Source: Peptacetobacter sp900550335 (GTDB lineage Bacteria > Bacillota > Clostridia > Peptostreptococcales > Peptostreptococcaceae). From it: DNA of 64,000 bases. Where the stretch lies: assembly GCF_047528295.1 (NCBI RefSeq), contig NZ_CP180001.1, forward strand, positions 2,046,001 through 2,110,000, given 5' to 3'. Under the pieces are notes generated by a model. It had not been told where the DNA came from. It worked only from the letters and a program-made list of their open reading frames with translations, and did not search any database. Of the stretch, positions 1 to 8,613 are shown in pieces; the stretch's first letter is position 1; every line of letters starts with the position of its first letter. A program made the position numbers and the translations under genes.

Positions 1-72
1 CAATTTCACATTATATGCTTTTAATAACTGTTGAATTTTTTTATACCCAACAGTCATATCTATGTCTATCAT
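1..72 (-). CDS. Phage gene after the capsid gene, N-terminal 24 codons only
   Basis: A minus-strand frame opens with ATG at 72, two bases after the capsid stop, and stays open to the window edge (begins MIDIDMTVGYKKIQQLL). A GAGGA-type ribosome site lies inside the capsid 3' end. In SPP1/HK97-like head modules the gene after the capsid is usually a head-tail connector or head-completion protein, so that role is likely by position. Too little sequence is present to recognise a family. Confidence 0.5.
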   Translation of the reverse strand, partial: MIDIDMTVGYKKIQQLLKAYNVKL

Positions 73-74
73 GA

Positions 75-1178
75 CTATCCTCTTGATATTATTCTAGCTA
101 TTGCTATAGCTTTAGGGTCTATAGTTCCACCTTCGCCATCACTTACTAAAGTCCAGTTTTCTTTTTTAGCTAATTCAGCATCTGTAGGTGAGTTAGATGT
201 TTGACTTTTACCAGTGTATGATATTCCTTTAGGACACATAACTGCTCTTTTTCTTGTGTATAGAGTATCTAAACCACCATTAGTTTTAGGGTCTCTATCC
301 ATTTCATAAGGCACTTTTACTGGAAGGTCTTCATATATTATTGAACCTGAACCAAATACATAAGTTACATATCCTGTACCTTCTGCTACATAGTTAGGTT
401 CAGATTCAGCAGTACCTACTTTAGATATTTTTACTGTTGGAACAGAGTCGTCTATTAAAACTACTCTACCGTTCCAAGTAGCTAATCCTAAACTTCTTTC
501 TACACCGTTTGCATCTGTGTATTTCATGTATTCTAATAGTTTTAAGTTTTCTAAGTTTGTTGCAACAGTTGAGTGCATTATACAAAGTTTGAATACGTCT
601 TTGTTATCTCCACAAGCTTTCTGCATAGTGTTGTTAAGTGTATCAGCACCAACTTTACCTGGGTCATCAGCAGTTCCTTTACCAGTTATATCCATTGTAT
701 GTGTATCAACGAAAGTTTTGTTTGCTGTTGGTGTTGTCATTGAGAACACACCTTCTAATATTTTAAGTAATGTTCCCTGGAACTTATCATCCCAATATTT
801 AGAAACTTTTGATGCTACATGAGTCATGAAGTTAACTCCACTTGTTATGTCATAAGAGAAGTCTTTTTCTGTCCAAGCTTGTGCTCTACCGAATGTACCC
901 ATTGTCTGAGTAAAAGTTTTAGTAGTCTGAGCAGTTATATCATTAACTCCATCATAGTTTATAGGTTCTCCATCTAGTAAACCGAATATAGGGAACTGAG
1001 CGAATGATGAACCAGTTTGATCCATAAATGCACTTCTTACTCTTGTATCTCCTACAAGTATTCCTGCTTTTAAAAATTCATTCTTTTTAAGGTCTGGTAT
1101 AGTTTCTATATACTTACCAAAAGCCTCTGGGTTAAACGACTTATGGTCGAATTTTGAAGTTGTAGCTGTTATTGCCAT
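75..1178 (-). CDS. Major capsid (coat) protein
   Basis: 367 residues, the length expected of a phage major head protein, directly after a coiled-coil scaffold gene and before the next head gene. It forms the icosahedral shell. The N-terminal half is rich in small and aromatic residues, with a capsid-like stretch around residues 60-130 (QFPIFGLLDGEP, then FGRAQAWTEKDFSYD), as in coat proteins of clostridial siphoviruses. No cleaved pro-domain is obvious; a separate scaffold protein agrees with that. The start ATG at 1178 has an AAAGGAG-type site just upstream. The family is assigned from sequence character and position, not from a single diagnostic motif. Confidence 0.85.
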   Translation of the reverse strand: MAITATTSKFDHKSFNPEAFGKYIETIPDLKKNEFLKAGILVGDTRVRSAFMDQTGSSFAQFPIFGLLDGEPINYDGVNDITAQTTKTFTQTMGTFGRAQAWTEKDFSYDITSGVNFMTHVASKVSKYWDDKFQGTLLKILEGVFSMTTPTANKTFVDTHTMDITGKGTADDPGKVGADTLNNTMQKACGDNKDVFKLCIMHSTVATNLENLKLLEYMKYTDANGVERSLGLATWNGRVVLIDDSVPTVKISKVGTAESEPNYVAEGTGYVTYVFGSGSIIYEDLPVKVPYEMDRDPKTNGGLDTLYTRKRAVMCPKGISYTGKSQTSNSPTDAELAKKENWTLVSDGEGGTIDPKAIAIARIISRG

Positions 1179-1198
1179 ATTATCTTATCTCCTTTAAA

Positions 1199-1789
1199 TT
1201 ATTTATTTTGTCTTTCAATTTCTGCCACCCAATCTTCATAAGTCCATTCATTTTTTGGTTTTTCATTGGGCTTAACGTTAGTTTCTTTAGGTTCGATACC
1301 ATCAATTTTTGTGGTATTTTTCCCCTCAAATAAAAAGGCAGTGTCCTCTCCTTCAACAAGGTCTTTTACAATCTCACTAAGTCCTAATACTCGAGTTTTG
1401 TCCTCAGTAAGTCTTAAATCGTTCTTGTTTATGAAAGGTAACACTGCCTTAATATTTTTCGCTTTTGCATCTCTTAAAGCCGATTCAACTGCACTATTAA
1501 TACGCATTTCATCTAAGCTTGCGTTATAACTTTTCTGTAAATTATCTTTTTCAGTTTTTAACTGCTCTATGATACTGTTTAACTCTGCATTATCTGATGC
1601 GTTAGAAGTTAGTGTGTCTATCTTACTGTTAAGTGCAGTAACCGTATCATTAAGAGATTTGTTTTTAGATGTTTCTTCGTTTAATCTTGACCTCGGTACC
1701 ATATCTTTTAAATCGTTTTTAGCTAAATTTAATATTTCGTTTGCTAACTGTTCGTCTATTCCTCGGTCCAAAAGCTGTTTTAATTCCAT
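1199..1789 (-). CDS. Phage scaffold protein (GP20-like)
   Basis: 196 residues. It begins MELKQLLDRGIDEQLANEIL, then a long heptad-rich coiled coil (about residues 40-95) and a C-terminal acidic/charged segment with ALPFINKNDLRL near residue 115. This is the arrangement of the phage minor structural protein GP20/scaffold family, which directs assembly of the capsid shell and is then lost. It lies 20 bases upstream of the capsid gene with a good ribosome site, so the two are co-translated. An intrinsic terminator-like hairpin separates it from the minor head gene upstream. Confidence 0.8.
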   Translation of the reverse strand: MELKQLLDRGIDEQLANEILNLAKNDLKDMVPRSRLNEETSKNKSLNDTVTALNSKIDTLTSNASDNAELNSIIEQLKTEKDNLQKSYNASLDEMRINSAVESALRDAKAKNIKAVLPFINKNDLRLTEDKTRVLGLSEIVKDLVEGEDTAFLFEGKNTTKIDGIEPKETNVKPNEKPKNEWTYEDWVAEIERQNK

Positions 1790-1881
1790 TTTCTTTTTCT
1801 CCTTTTCAGTACATTTTTTTACACCGTTCAGTCGGTGAACTCTGTCTTTATCTTTTACGTCTTAATACCAAAAAGACGATT

Positions 1882-1917
1882 TTTTGCATAAAAAATACCG
1901 AGTTTTATACTCGGTAT
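1882..1917 (-). terminator. Intrinsic terminator-like hairpin inside the head operon
   Basis: Eight-base stem ATACCGAG/CTCGGTAT (1895-1902 and 1910-1917) with a 7-base loop; on the minus strand it is followed by a T-rich run. It lies between the minor head gene and the scaffold gene, so it may attenuate read-through or separate transcript levels of portal-type and capsid-type genes. Confidence 0.65.
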
Positions 1918-1949
1918 GGTCCTCAATGGTCTACTGACTTTGAGCAACA

Positions 1950-2987
1950 CTATTTATTTTTAATGTATTTATCATACCATTCGTGGTACTTCATTTTCGC
2001 ATCTACATGACCAGTATTTCCTTCAGCATCTCTATACCATCTCTTATCTGTAGCATCCTCAAAATATGGTGCTGTTACTGTTCTACAAAAGTTATGAAAT
2101 GGCGGTGCAGTTACCCAAGGTTCATACTCACTTATTTTGAATACTTCTCCGTCCATATCTTGACATATTTTAGAAGTTCTAGTGTCGAGAGTAGCGACTA
2201 TTTCGTATTCTTCGACATCTAGTTCATTGTAACAATCTTTTTGTGCTACAGAGGCTATATAAGCACTCTCTGTCATAACTAAATTGGATGCTTGATGTTT
2301 TGTAACATTAAATCTTTTAGCCATATCTTCTACAAGCTCGTTAGGGTGTCTACCTTGTATTAAAGCTTGTGCAAGTTCTTTTTCTAAATACTTTATAAGT
2401 TCTGGTCTATGCTTTCCCCATATCCTTTTAGAAAAGTTAGTCCCGTCTGCTGTCCAAGGTTTAGATTTTATCATAACGATGTGACTTGGAACCACTGCTG
2501 CTATATCCCAACCTACACCAATACCTTTTTGTATTTCAAAAGCTGTATGATAGTAAGTTGATTGATAAGAGTTAGTAATATGATTATCAACTTTTTCAAG
2601 TACTGTATTTTCCATATCATTTACTATAGCTCGTATTTTAAGTTCTAAAGCCTCAAGCCTAGATATTCTAAATCTGATAGATGCGTTTTCAAGTTCTTTT
2701 ATCCAATTACCCTCAATCGCATTTTCTTGAGCTTTTTCAATGTATTCCCACACGTCCCACTTAAACTCTTTGAGTTCACGTGCGTTAAGCATCTTCTTAG
2801 CCCGTGAGTACGTTACTCCGTTGTTATCTGCAAACTTATGATAGAATACACGTATCTCTTTTTCTATGCGCTTAATAGCTCTCTCATACTCTCTCTCGAC
2901 TTCTTGTCTTACTTTATCGTTTATCTTGTATCGACTCTCTTCTAACTGCTCAAATCGTTTTTGCCAATACTTGCTACTCCTCATCAT
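1950..2987 (-). CDS. Minor head protein, SPP1 gp7 / Mu F family
   Basis: 345 residues. The N-terminal half is charged and helical; the C-terminal part holds the family signature: VTKHQASNLVMTESAYIASVAQKDCYNEL (residues ~228-256), LDTRTSKICQDMDGEVF, and PPFHNFCRTVTAPYF with the conserved HxxCRC-like segment (here HNFCRT). Such proteins bind the portal and take part in head morphogenesis or DNA delivery. The gene overlaps the portal gene end by 14 bases, as is usual for this module. Confidence 0.9.
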   Translation of the reverse strand: MMRSSKYWQKRFEQLEESRYKINDKVRQEVEREYERAIKRIEKEIRVFYHKFADNNGVTYSRAKKMLNARELKEFKWDVWEYIEKAQENAIEGNWIKELENASIRFRISRLEALELKIRAIVNDMENTVLEKVDNHITNSYQSTYYHTAFEIQKGIGVGWDIAAVVPSHIVMIKSKPWTADGTNFSKRIWGKHRPELIKYLEKELAQALIQGRHPNELVEDMAKRFNVTKHQASNLVMTESAYIASVAQKDCYNELDVEEYEIVATLDTRTSKICQDMDGEVFKISEYEPWVTAPPFHNFCRTVTAPYFEDATDKRWYRDAEGNTGHVDAKMKYHEWYDKYIKNK

Positions 2988-4467
2988 CTTCTACCTTGTC
3001 CTTATCGTTTCCACCATAACCCATTTTAAACTCTTCGGGCTGTTCTTCCTCACGTTGCTTTTTAACTCTATCGTTTTCTGCTGCTGGATCATCTATAAAA
3101 GGTATTTGTGCAAGTAAAGTTTCGTCAGATACAAGACCTATAAGTTTAACAGTATTGTCTATTATAGACGTTTCGTCTTGTAGCATGTCTCGATTGAATA
3201 TGATATTAACTTTTTCATTTTCAAAATTACCTTGTCCTTTTAAAGCTATGTCTATATCAATAAACCACAACATATCGTCTAATGTTTTTAACATTTCATT
3301 TTCCATATTAGTTGCGTCTTGGTCTATTTCACTGAACATAGATTGTATGTTCATCTGATTAGGTGTTCCTGACTTTAAGTCCTCAACATCAACAGACTTC
3401 ATACCTTTAATTAAAGCTTTCTTAAACTGCTCTAATATTATTTTGTAGTTTTCGGAGTTAATCTCTAGTTTTAGAGTAGATACTCCACCGCTACCACCTT
3501 CAGTATTTCTTATCTGAATAGTTCCATACGTTGATAGGTTGTGTCTCAATTCTCCTGGATTAGTACCGTCGAAATTTTCTACAACAAGTATTGTATCCCT
3601 TGCATCTTCTAGCATATTATTTTCAAATGTAGACGTTATTAAGTTTATACCGTCTTGTAGTGATTTAATTCTGTTTAAAAGTACTTGTTCGTCTTCATTG
3701 TATCTAAATACTAGAAGGGGGAACTTTTTCCACTTCATATTGCTACCGTCAGAAAAAGATAAATAACTTTTTTCCTCTTCTCCTGTAGGAAGTAAGTGAT
3801 TATTAACGTATTTGTAAGTCTTCACACCTTCTTTAGTATAAACATCTACATACTCCACAAATTCTTCATTGTAGCCTCTTGTGTAGACTCTATTTGTGTA
3901 GACTCTATTTGTGTAGTGTCTAAAGAAAAAGTCTATTTCCTCTTTCTCATCATCTGCATAGTAGACTTTTACTTCATAAGGTTTAAATCTTTTGAATTTC
4001 AACTCATTATCTTTGTAGTAGGGGTGTAGGTAGCCAACACCACATTTAACCATATCACCGCATACCATTTTTATTTTGTTTCTTAGTCTTAAGTCAAAAT
4101 ATTCGTCAAGTACATCAGTGTATGCATCATTGTCCGTCTTAATTGCAAATTTATTACCCGTTAGATAGGATACTTTCTTGTCAACGTGTGTTGCGTACAT
4201 ATTGTCTATAACTTTGTAATTTTTTACGTTAGTTACTTCTTCAATATCTCCGTCTTCATTAATCATAGTCCTTTTGTGTCTTAATATGTCTTGGTTATCG
4301 TTGTAATACTCATAAGCTTTTAACATATCTAGTCTTTCGGGACTATGTAAAAACCTTGTAACCTCTTTAGCTAATAATTCTAAATTATCAGGACTTACTC
4401 CAATTTCTTTGTTTATGTAGTTATTCAGTCTCGCTACCCCCTTTCTTATAAAATTCCACATTCTCAA
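2974..4467 (-). CDS. Portal protein (SPP1 gp6-like)
   Basis: 497 residues, typical for portal proteins, which form the dodecameric ring for DNA packaging and tail joining. The N-terminus has the usual NxxxIxxE/ARFLHSPERLDMLKAYEYY region and YATHVDKKVSYLTGNKF near residue 90; the centre carries FPLLVFRYNEDEQ and SLQDGINLITSTFENNMLEDARD. The C-terminus is acidic and disordered (EEEQPEEFK to DDEE). The gene lies between terL and the minor head gene. A 15-bp unit is duplicated in frame near 3881-3910, giving TNRVY twice. Confidence 0.93.
   Translation of the reverse strand: MRMWNFIRKGVARLNNYINKEIGVSPDNLELLAKEVTRFLHSPERLDMLKAYEYYNDNQDILRHKRTMINEDGDIEEVTNVKNYKVIDNMYATHVDKKVSYLTGNKFAIKTDNDAYTDVLDEYFDLRLRNKIKMVCGDMVKCGVGYLHPYYKDNELKFKRFKPYEVKVYYADDEKEEIDFFFRHYTNRVYTNRVYTRGYNEEFVEYVDVYTKEGVKTYKYVNNHLLPTGEEEKSYLSFSDGSNMKWKKFPLLVFRYNEDEQVLLNRIKSLQDGINLITSTFENNMLEDARDTILVVENFDGTNPGELRHNLSTYGTIQIRNTEGGSGGVSTLKLEINSENYKIILEQFKKALIKGMKSVDVEDLKSGTPNQMNIQSMFSEIDQDATNMENEMLKTLDDMLWFIDIDIALKGQGNFENEKVNIIFNRDMLQDETSIIDNTVKLIGLVSDETLLAQIPFIDDPAAENDRVKKQREEEQPEEFKMGYGGNDKDKVEDDEE
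3881..3910. repeat. In-frame 15-bp tandem duplication inside the portal gene
   Basis: The unit GTGTAGACTCTATTT occurs twice in direct tandem, followed by a partial third copy. It adds one extra TNRVY pentapeptide in the portal without breaking the frame. This looks like a recent slippage event. Confidence 0.85.
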
Positions 4468-4476
4468 AGCTCCTCT

Positions 4477-5706
4477 CTATCTATAACTATAAATAGGACC
4501 TCTCATATAGTCTTCACAAGCGTATCTCATAGCATCCATTAAGTGATTGAACTCGTCATTAGGTATGTTTAGTTTTTTACCGAACTTGTCCTCCGCCCAT
4601 GTGTAATTACTTATTTCCTTTAGGAAGTTTACACATTGTGGATGTGCTATAATTTCATAATCTTGTAAGAAGTCTATACCATTGTTTATACTGTCTTTTC
4701 CTTTTCTTGCTCTTCTTATCCCTCTTATTCCTAACTCATAAAGTCTATCGTTAGACTTTGGCTCGGAACTATCGGCAGTTATTTGCATATGTGCTATACC
4801 CCTTTTTCTTAATACGTCGGCTATTTTTTCATTCGACATATGGTATTCGTATATTTCATCAAACACATATAAACGTTTCTTGTCTGGGTCTATTGCACCC
4901 ATAAAAACTGCTGTCGGGTCATTAGTGTATCCATAGTCAAGCCCGTATATTTGAGTGTATTTACGTTTTATCATGTTTATATCAAATTTTTCTTCTGTCC
5001 AATTATCAAAAATAACACCTTCTACAATTCCCCACTCGCCAAGCCCTGCCACTTGATAACGTCTAGGGTTTTGGACCTTCATACGTTCAAATACTCGCTT
5101 GTCGGCATCATCTAACCATTCATTGCACATATAATTTGTTGTCATAGCTAATATGTCGGGGTCTTGTACATCAAAAAATCTTTTCTTTACCCAATGCCTA
5201 TCGTTCCAAGGGTTTAGGGTAAGTGTTATTTGTTTAAACATTCCCATTGGGACTTGTCCCCTTATAGACTCATCAAGCATGTCAAAGCTTTTTTCGTCTG
5301 TTATTTCATAACATTCCTCTATCCAACAGAAATTAAGATAACCAACATCAACAGTTATAGAAGTTATTTTCAAAGGATCATCTAACCCTCTAAACAATAT
5401 TTTCTGCCCTGTATCTTTTCTTATAATCTCAAGTGGGGAAACTTTACAAATAAATAAGTCATCCACACCTAACCTATGTATCGCCCACTTAATATCGGCA
5501 TAACAACTGTCTTTTAAAGTTCTTTCTGTTTTTCTAACTACTAAAGTATTAGACTCTGGGTACTCTAAAGTCCTAAATACCACGTTTAAAGCGGTTGTCT
5601 TGGACTTCTTAGAGGCTCTCGACCCTTTGCATACCCTATAACGTCCTTTAAAGTTCCAATAGGTAGCATAGCCTCGACCGACTATATCAGGAAGGTTAAT
5701 CCTCAA
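4477..5706 (-). CDS. terL: Terminase large subunit (PBSX-type)
   Basis: 409 residues. The ATPase part carries an unusual Walker A-like run GSRASKKSKT (residues ~29-38), Walker B VGYLNFCWIEECYEI (~121-135) and the coupling motif ITLTLNPW. The C-terminal nuclease part begins YGLDYGYTNDPTAVFMG (~229) and continues with the acidic residues ITADSSEP and NDEFNHLMDAMRYA, as in PBSX-family terminases. It packages DNA into the prohead using ATP and cuts concatemers. It overlaps terS by 11 bases and is followed 10 bases later by the portal gene. Confidence 0.95.
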   Translation of the reverse strand: MRINLPDIVGRGYATYWNFKGRYRVCKGSRASKKSKTTALNVVFRTLEYPESNTLVVRKTERTLKDSCYADIKWAIHRLGVDDLFICKVSPLEIIRKDTGQKILFRGLDDPLKITSITVDVGYLNFCWIEECYEITDEKSFDMLDESIRGQVPMGMFKQITLTLNPWNDRHWVKKRFFDVQDPDILAMTTNYMCNEWLDDADKRVFERMKVQNPRRYQVAGLGEWGIVEGVIFDNWTEEKFDINMIKRKYTQIYGLDYGYTNDPTAVFMGAIDPDKKRLYVFDEIYEYHMSNEKIADVLRKRGIAHMQITADSSEPKSNDRLYELGIRGIRRARKGKDSINNGIDFLQDYEIIAHPQCVNFLKEISNYTWAEDKFGKKLNIPNDEFNHLMDAMRYACEDYMRGPIYSYR

Positions 5707-6148
5707 GCATATCAGCTCCTACAATTTGTATGCTAACCCCACCTAGTTGATTAGTCGCATCGTATCCCTTGTCTAGTCCGTATATCTTACCTAGTGTTTT
5801 AAGTGCGTCAGACTGTTCACGTATAGACGGTGTAACTTCTACATGTTCAACTTCACTTACTCCGTCTCCTTTACCAACTACCATAGGTGTATAAGCTATT
5901 GTCTCGCCTCGTGCTATGCTTGTAAGTCTTTCAAGTACTTCAACACTACTCATTATTTTTGGACTCTGTACGCTGGCATAATATTCTTTTATAAGTTCTT
6001 GTGCTGGAGAATCTTTTTTTCTTAATTCCTTAGCTGCTGCCATTGGATTATCAAATCCTGCACGTCTCGCACTGTCTAAAGCATTTCCCGTTTCAACGTA
6101 AAACTCAGCAAATTTTATAACTTTTATATTATTTTTATCGTATTTCAA
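5696..6148 (-). CDS. terS: Terminase small subunit
   Basis: 150 residues. The N-terminal helix-turn-helix (KVIKFAEFYVETGNALDSARRAGFDNPMAAAKEL) and the following MSSVEVLERLTSIARGE segment match the Terminase_2 family, which recognises the pac or cos site and loads the large subunit. It is the first gene of the head operon. Upstream lie a terminator (6168-6200) and a long inverted repeat (6279-6424), a normal place for the packaging site or late promoter. Confidence 0.92.
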   Translation of the reverse strand: MKYDKNNIKVIKFAEFYVETGNALDSARRAGFDNPMAAAKELRKKDSPAQELIKEYYASVQSPKIMSSVEVLERLTSIARGETIAYTPMVVGKGDGVSEVEHVEVTPSIREQSDALKTLGKIYGLDKGYDATNQLGGVSIQIVGADMLED

Positions 6149-6167
6149 ACGTTCTCACCTTCTTTCA

Positions 6168-6200
6168 AAAAATGAAAAAAGACACTCGTTTTGAGTGTCT
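6168..6200 (-). terminator. Intrinsic terminator upstream of terS
   Basis: Stem AGACACTC/GAGTGTCT (6180-6187, 6193-6200) with a 5-base loop, followed on the minus strand by TTTTTTC and a second T run. It lies between the ArpU/sigma-like gene and terS. Transcription of the head genes therefore needs a start downstream of it or antitermination. Confidence 0.8.
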
Positions 6201-6278
6201 CACTTCAGGATATATATTTCATTAATCTTTGGAGGACTTAAGCACTATGTCATGGCTTAAGAAAAGAGATTTTCATTA

Positions 6279-6424
6279 TCTCCTTATTATACCTCACTAC
6301 TACACTACTATATAAATAATGTATTTTGAGTGTGTTTTTAGTTCGTATTTAGTGCATTCCGATAGATAATTTATAACATTTACAAGGGGTAATTTTTTGA
6401 TGTAGTGAGGTAGAATAAGGAGAC
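6279..6424. repeat. 26-bp inverted repeat pair ahead of the terminase genes
   Basis: Arms at 6279-6304 and 6399-6424 match as inverted repeats in 23 of 26 positions (core GTAGTGAGGTA) with 94 bp between. Between the arms and terS there is a smaller inverted repeat, CTTAAGC/GCTTAAG at about 6228-6260. The position just before terS suggests a packaging (pac/cos) recognition site or an operator of the adjacent late regulator. The function is inferred from place only. Confidence 0.7.
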
Positions 6425-6425
6425 A

Positions 6426-6851
6426 TTAAGCAAATATCACTTTTGCTAACTCTTTTAAAAGTCTTTTATCATGTCTATTTATTCCTGAGGGATCTATGTT
6501 AAACATGCGACCTATTGCTGCATGTGTCATTTTATTAAAGTATTTATATTTTATAATTCCATAATATTCGTCATTTTCTATTAATTCCATAGCACCATCT
6601 ATTTGGTTTTTGTGCCTTGTAAGCTGTGAAATCTGATGTTCTAGAGTTTTAATCGTTTCCTCTTCTAACTCTTTATCATCTTTCTTGTCTCCTGTAGTAG
6701 TTGGATAGATAGATACGGAGGAACTCTTAGAAGGTAGACCATACAAGCGTATCTCTTCCAATAACCGCGCCTTATCGGTCAATATACGTTTATATGCTTT
6801 GTAATTGTACAATAACTTCTGGACGTCCTTTATTCTGTCTTTTCCTTCCAT
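6426..6851 (-). CDS. Late-gene regulator, ArpU / sigma-70 region 4-like
   Basis: 141 residues. The N-terminal two thirds are charged helices. The C-terminus holds a helix-turn-helix of sigma region 4 type: YYGIIKYKYFNKMTHAAIGRMFNIDPSGINRHDKRLLKEL (about residues 97-136). Proteins of this shape (ArpU, DUF1492 and related) sit just before terS in Gram-positive phages and switch on late transcription. It is read toward terS with the inverted repeat at 6279-6424 directly downstream. Family membership is by layout and HTH character. Confidence 0.75.
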   Translation of the reverse strand: MEGKDRIKDVQKLLYNYKAYKRILTDKARLLEEIRLYGLPSKSSSVSIYPTTTGDKKDDKELEEETIKTLEHQISQLTRHKNQIDGAMELIENDEYYGIIKYKYFNKMTHAAIGRMFNIDPSGINRHDKRLLKELAKVIFA

Positions 6852-6888
6852 TGTGCTCCTCCTCTCCTCTATCTCTTTTTTGTTGTTT

Positions 6889-6959
6889 GTAAGACTTTTA
6901 TTTTTTTAGATATTCAATTATGTATTTTTTTATAAGTCTATGGGATGTAAAAGTCTTAC
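6889..6959. repeat. 12-bp perfect inverted repeat upstream of the late regulator
   Basis: GTAAGACTTTTA at 6889-6900 and its exact complement at 6948-6959, with 47 A/T-rich bases between. It lies in the 5' region of the 6426-6851 gene and may be an operator or an RNA hairpin. The rest of 6852-7190 shows no gene. Confidence 0.6.
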
Positions 6960-7189
6960 ACATATTTAATTATTACATTTTAGGCTATTATATGCACACC
7001 GAACCACAAAAACATAACAATTAAATAACTTCTTTAGTTTGTTTTTATTTTATAAATATAATATGTATAAATTACTTTATAAAATTAATTACTGTACATT
7101 TTTATAAACTTAACTAATCAAATCTCCAAAAATAATCGTTGAAATTTCAATGTTTTCTCCAACTATTCCGAAAATACATATTTACAGCA

Positions 7190-7640
7190 TAGTTGAAGTG
7201 GCTCAAAGTGGCCTAACTTGAGCCACCCTATCAAACCATTGCAATTACTAGCTTACAAGCTTTTTAACGTGTCAAAGTGGCCTAATAAGTGGCCTAATGC
7301 TACAGAGTCAAGCCACTTTGAGCCACCCTATCAAACCATTGCAATTACTGACTTGTAGCACTTTTAAAAGCTTAGGTGGTACAATTGGCCTAAAGTTTTC
7401 GCGAAAATCTTTTTCTATACTCATCTATATACTCCCTCGCGCGCGCGTATACGTATATATAATATAAAAACTAATTACTAAATATTTACTGTATTTCTTG
7501 TACCAATTGTACCACTTACTCTGAAAGCATTGGTATTACTTGGTTAGAGGGTGGCTCAAAGGGTGGTACAAAGTCAATTTTCTTGAGCCACTTTAGGCCA
7601 CTTTAGGCCACTTTTGTTGATAATGTGATACAATTGTAGG
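7190..7640. repeat. Non-coding repeat region, copy 1 (iteron-like)
   Basis: A 30-bp direct repeat occurs exactly at 7220-7249 and 7320-7349 (core CAAACCATTGCAATTACT). Variants of GTGGCCTAA, GTGGCTCAA and GTGGTACAA occur many times in both orientations (for example 7198-7225, 7275-7296, 7551-7571, 7583-7612). Positions 7372-7573 resemble 29032-29229: an inverted pair around GGTACAATTGG / TTGTACCAATTGTACC, a central TCGCGCGCG run (7437-7447) and a shared 45-bp tail. No open frame is present. Origin, operator cluster or excision-control region are possible. Confidence 0.85.
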
Positions 7641-7695
7641 AAAATATGATATAATTAGATAAGTAAGAAGTAAAAAAGAAAGGAGAAAAAATAAA

Positions 7696-8364
7696 ATGTT
7701 AGATAAGCAGCAACAAGAACAATTACTAGATCTCTTCACAGACACAACTACAATTGCCAAAAAAGTTGGAGCACATAGGGATGCAGTTAATTTAAAAATT
7801 AAAGCGCAGTTAATAGAAAATAAGGACTATTTTTATAAAGGCATACAAATTATAGTCTATAAAAGTGCTGTTAAATATATATATCCAGAGATTAAAGACC
7901 TAGAAGAGCCGGAAGACTTTCCAAGAGGCCTAGATATACAAACGGAAATATTATCTCTGGAAGAAGTAGCAAAGGTATTTAATAAGCCCCTAAATACAGT
8001 TAAAACAAGCCGAAAGAAATTTGTTAATAAAACTATAGCTGGTATGTGTTTAACTACTCTATCGGGCGTTTTAGAAGCTTATAAGCCGAAAGCCACTTCA
8101 TATACTGTTAAACTAATAAGTCCACTACTTAAAAAGCATAGCACGGAGCAATTCCCGGAAGTATACGCATACATAACTAATATGCAGTTGCTCATCACGG
8201 ATGATCTAAGCGACATATCACCAGATGCGGACACTCTTTTTATTGGTGGGGTACTGCCGACACAAGGCAACTACAAGGAGCGTATGAGCGAATTAAATGG
8301 CATTATGAACAATTGGATAGACGAAAGTATACAAATATACTACGCGACTTTTAAAGGCCTTTAG
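7696..8364 (+). CDS. Phage protein with two helix-turn-helix-like segments, unknown role
   Basis: 222 residues, not recognised. Two segments look like DNA-binding helices: TTTIAKKVGAHRDAVNLKIKAQL (residues ~17-39) and LSLEEVAKVFNKPLNTVKTSRKKFV (~88-112). The C-terminal half lacks known motifs. AAAGGAG lies 8 bases before the ATG. The gene directly follows the repeat region, on the opposite strand to the head and replication operons. A role in binding those repeats, in replication or in recombination control is possible, but only by context. Confidence 0.7.
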   Translation: MLDKQQQEQLLDLFTDTTTIAKKVGAHRDAVNLKIKAQLIENKDYFYKGIQIIVYKSAVKYIYPEIKDLEEPEDFPRGLDIQTEILSLEEVAKVFNKPLNTVKTSRKKFVNKTIAGMCLTTLSGVLEAYKPKATSYTVKLISPLLKKHSTEQFPEVYAYITNMQLLITDDLSDISPDADTLFIGGVLPTQGNYKERMSELNGIMNNWIDESIQIYYATFKGL

Positions 8365-8388
8365 GGTGTCACCTAGAGGCTTTTTTTT
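8357..8388 (+). terminator. Intrinsic terminator after the 7696-8364 gene
   Basis: Stem GCCTTTAGG/CCTAGAGGC (8357-8365 and 8372-8380, one G-T pair) followed by eight T. The stop codon of the gene lies in the left arm. The following 8389-8588 stretch is A/T-rich and holds no gene that I can support. Confidence 0.85.
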
Positions 8389-8588
8389 ATGTCCTTATAT
8401 AGTAGAAATGTTTTGTATTTTGTATACAAACTGAATAATTACACAACTAATATAATTGTATTCTTATTAATTAATCACCTTTTCAAGTTTTTCAACATTT
8501 TTTATAATATTTTAGTTGACAATACAATATAATCATTTTAAAATATAGTTAACAAATTAACATAATTTTTTAAAATATAAACAACGAA

Positions 8589-8613
8589 AAAAGTGGACTA
8601 CTCGCCCACTTTT
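8589..8613 (-). terminator. Terminator at the end of the XRE repressor gene
   Basis: Stem AAAAGTGG/CCACTTTT (8589-8596, 8606-8613) overlaps the stop of the minus-strand repressor gene; a TTCG tail follows the U-rich arm. A moderate intrinsic terminator. Confidence 0.6.

Noticed and set aside
517..822. Plus-strand open frame inside the capsid gene
   Set aside because: Antisense shadow of a well-supported coding frame, with no ribosome site or family resemblance; the same holds for most opposite-strand frames under the polymerase, ABC and FtsX genes.
7190..7640. CRISPR-like array
   Set aside because: Repeats are of different lengths, in both orientations and not separated by unique spacers of even size; no cas genes are present.
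8516..8533. TTGACA with TATAAT at the plus strand
   Set aside because: The two boxes are only six bases apart, and transcription would run antisense into the repressor gene; not a credible promoter.
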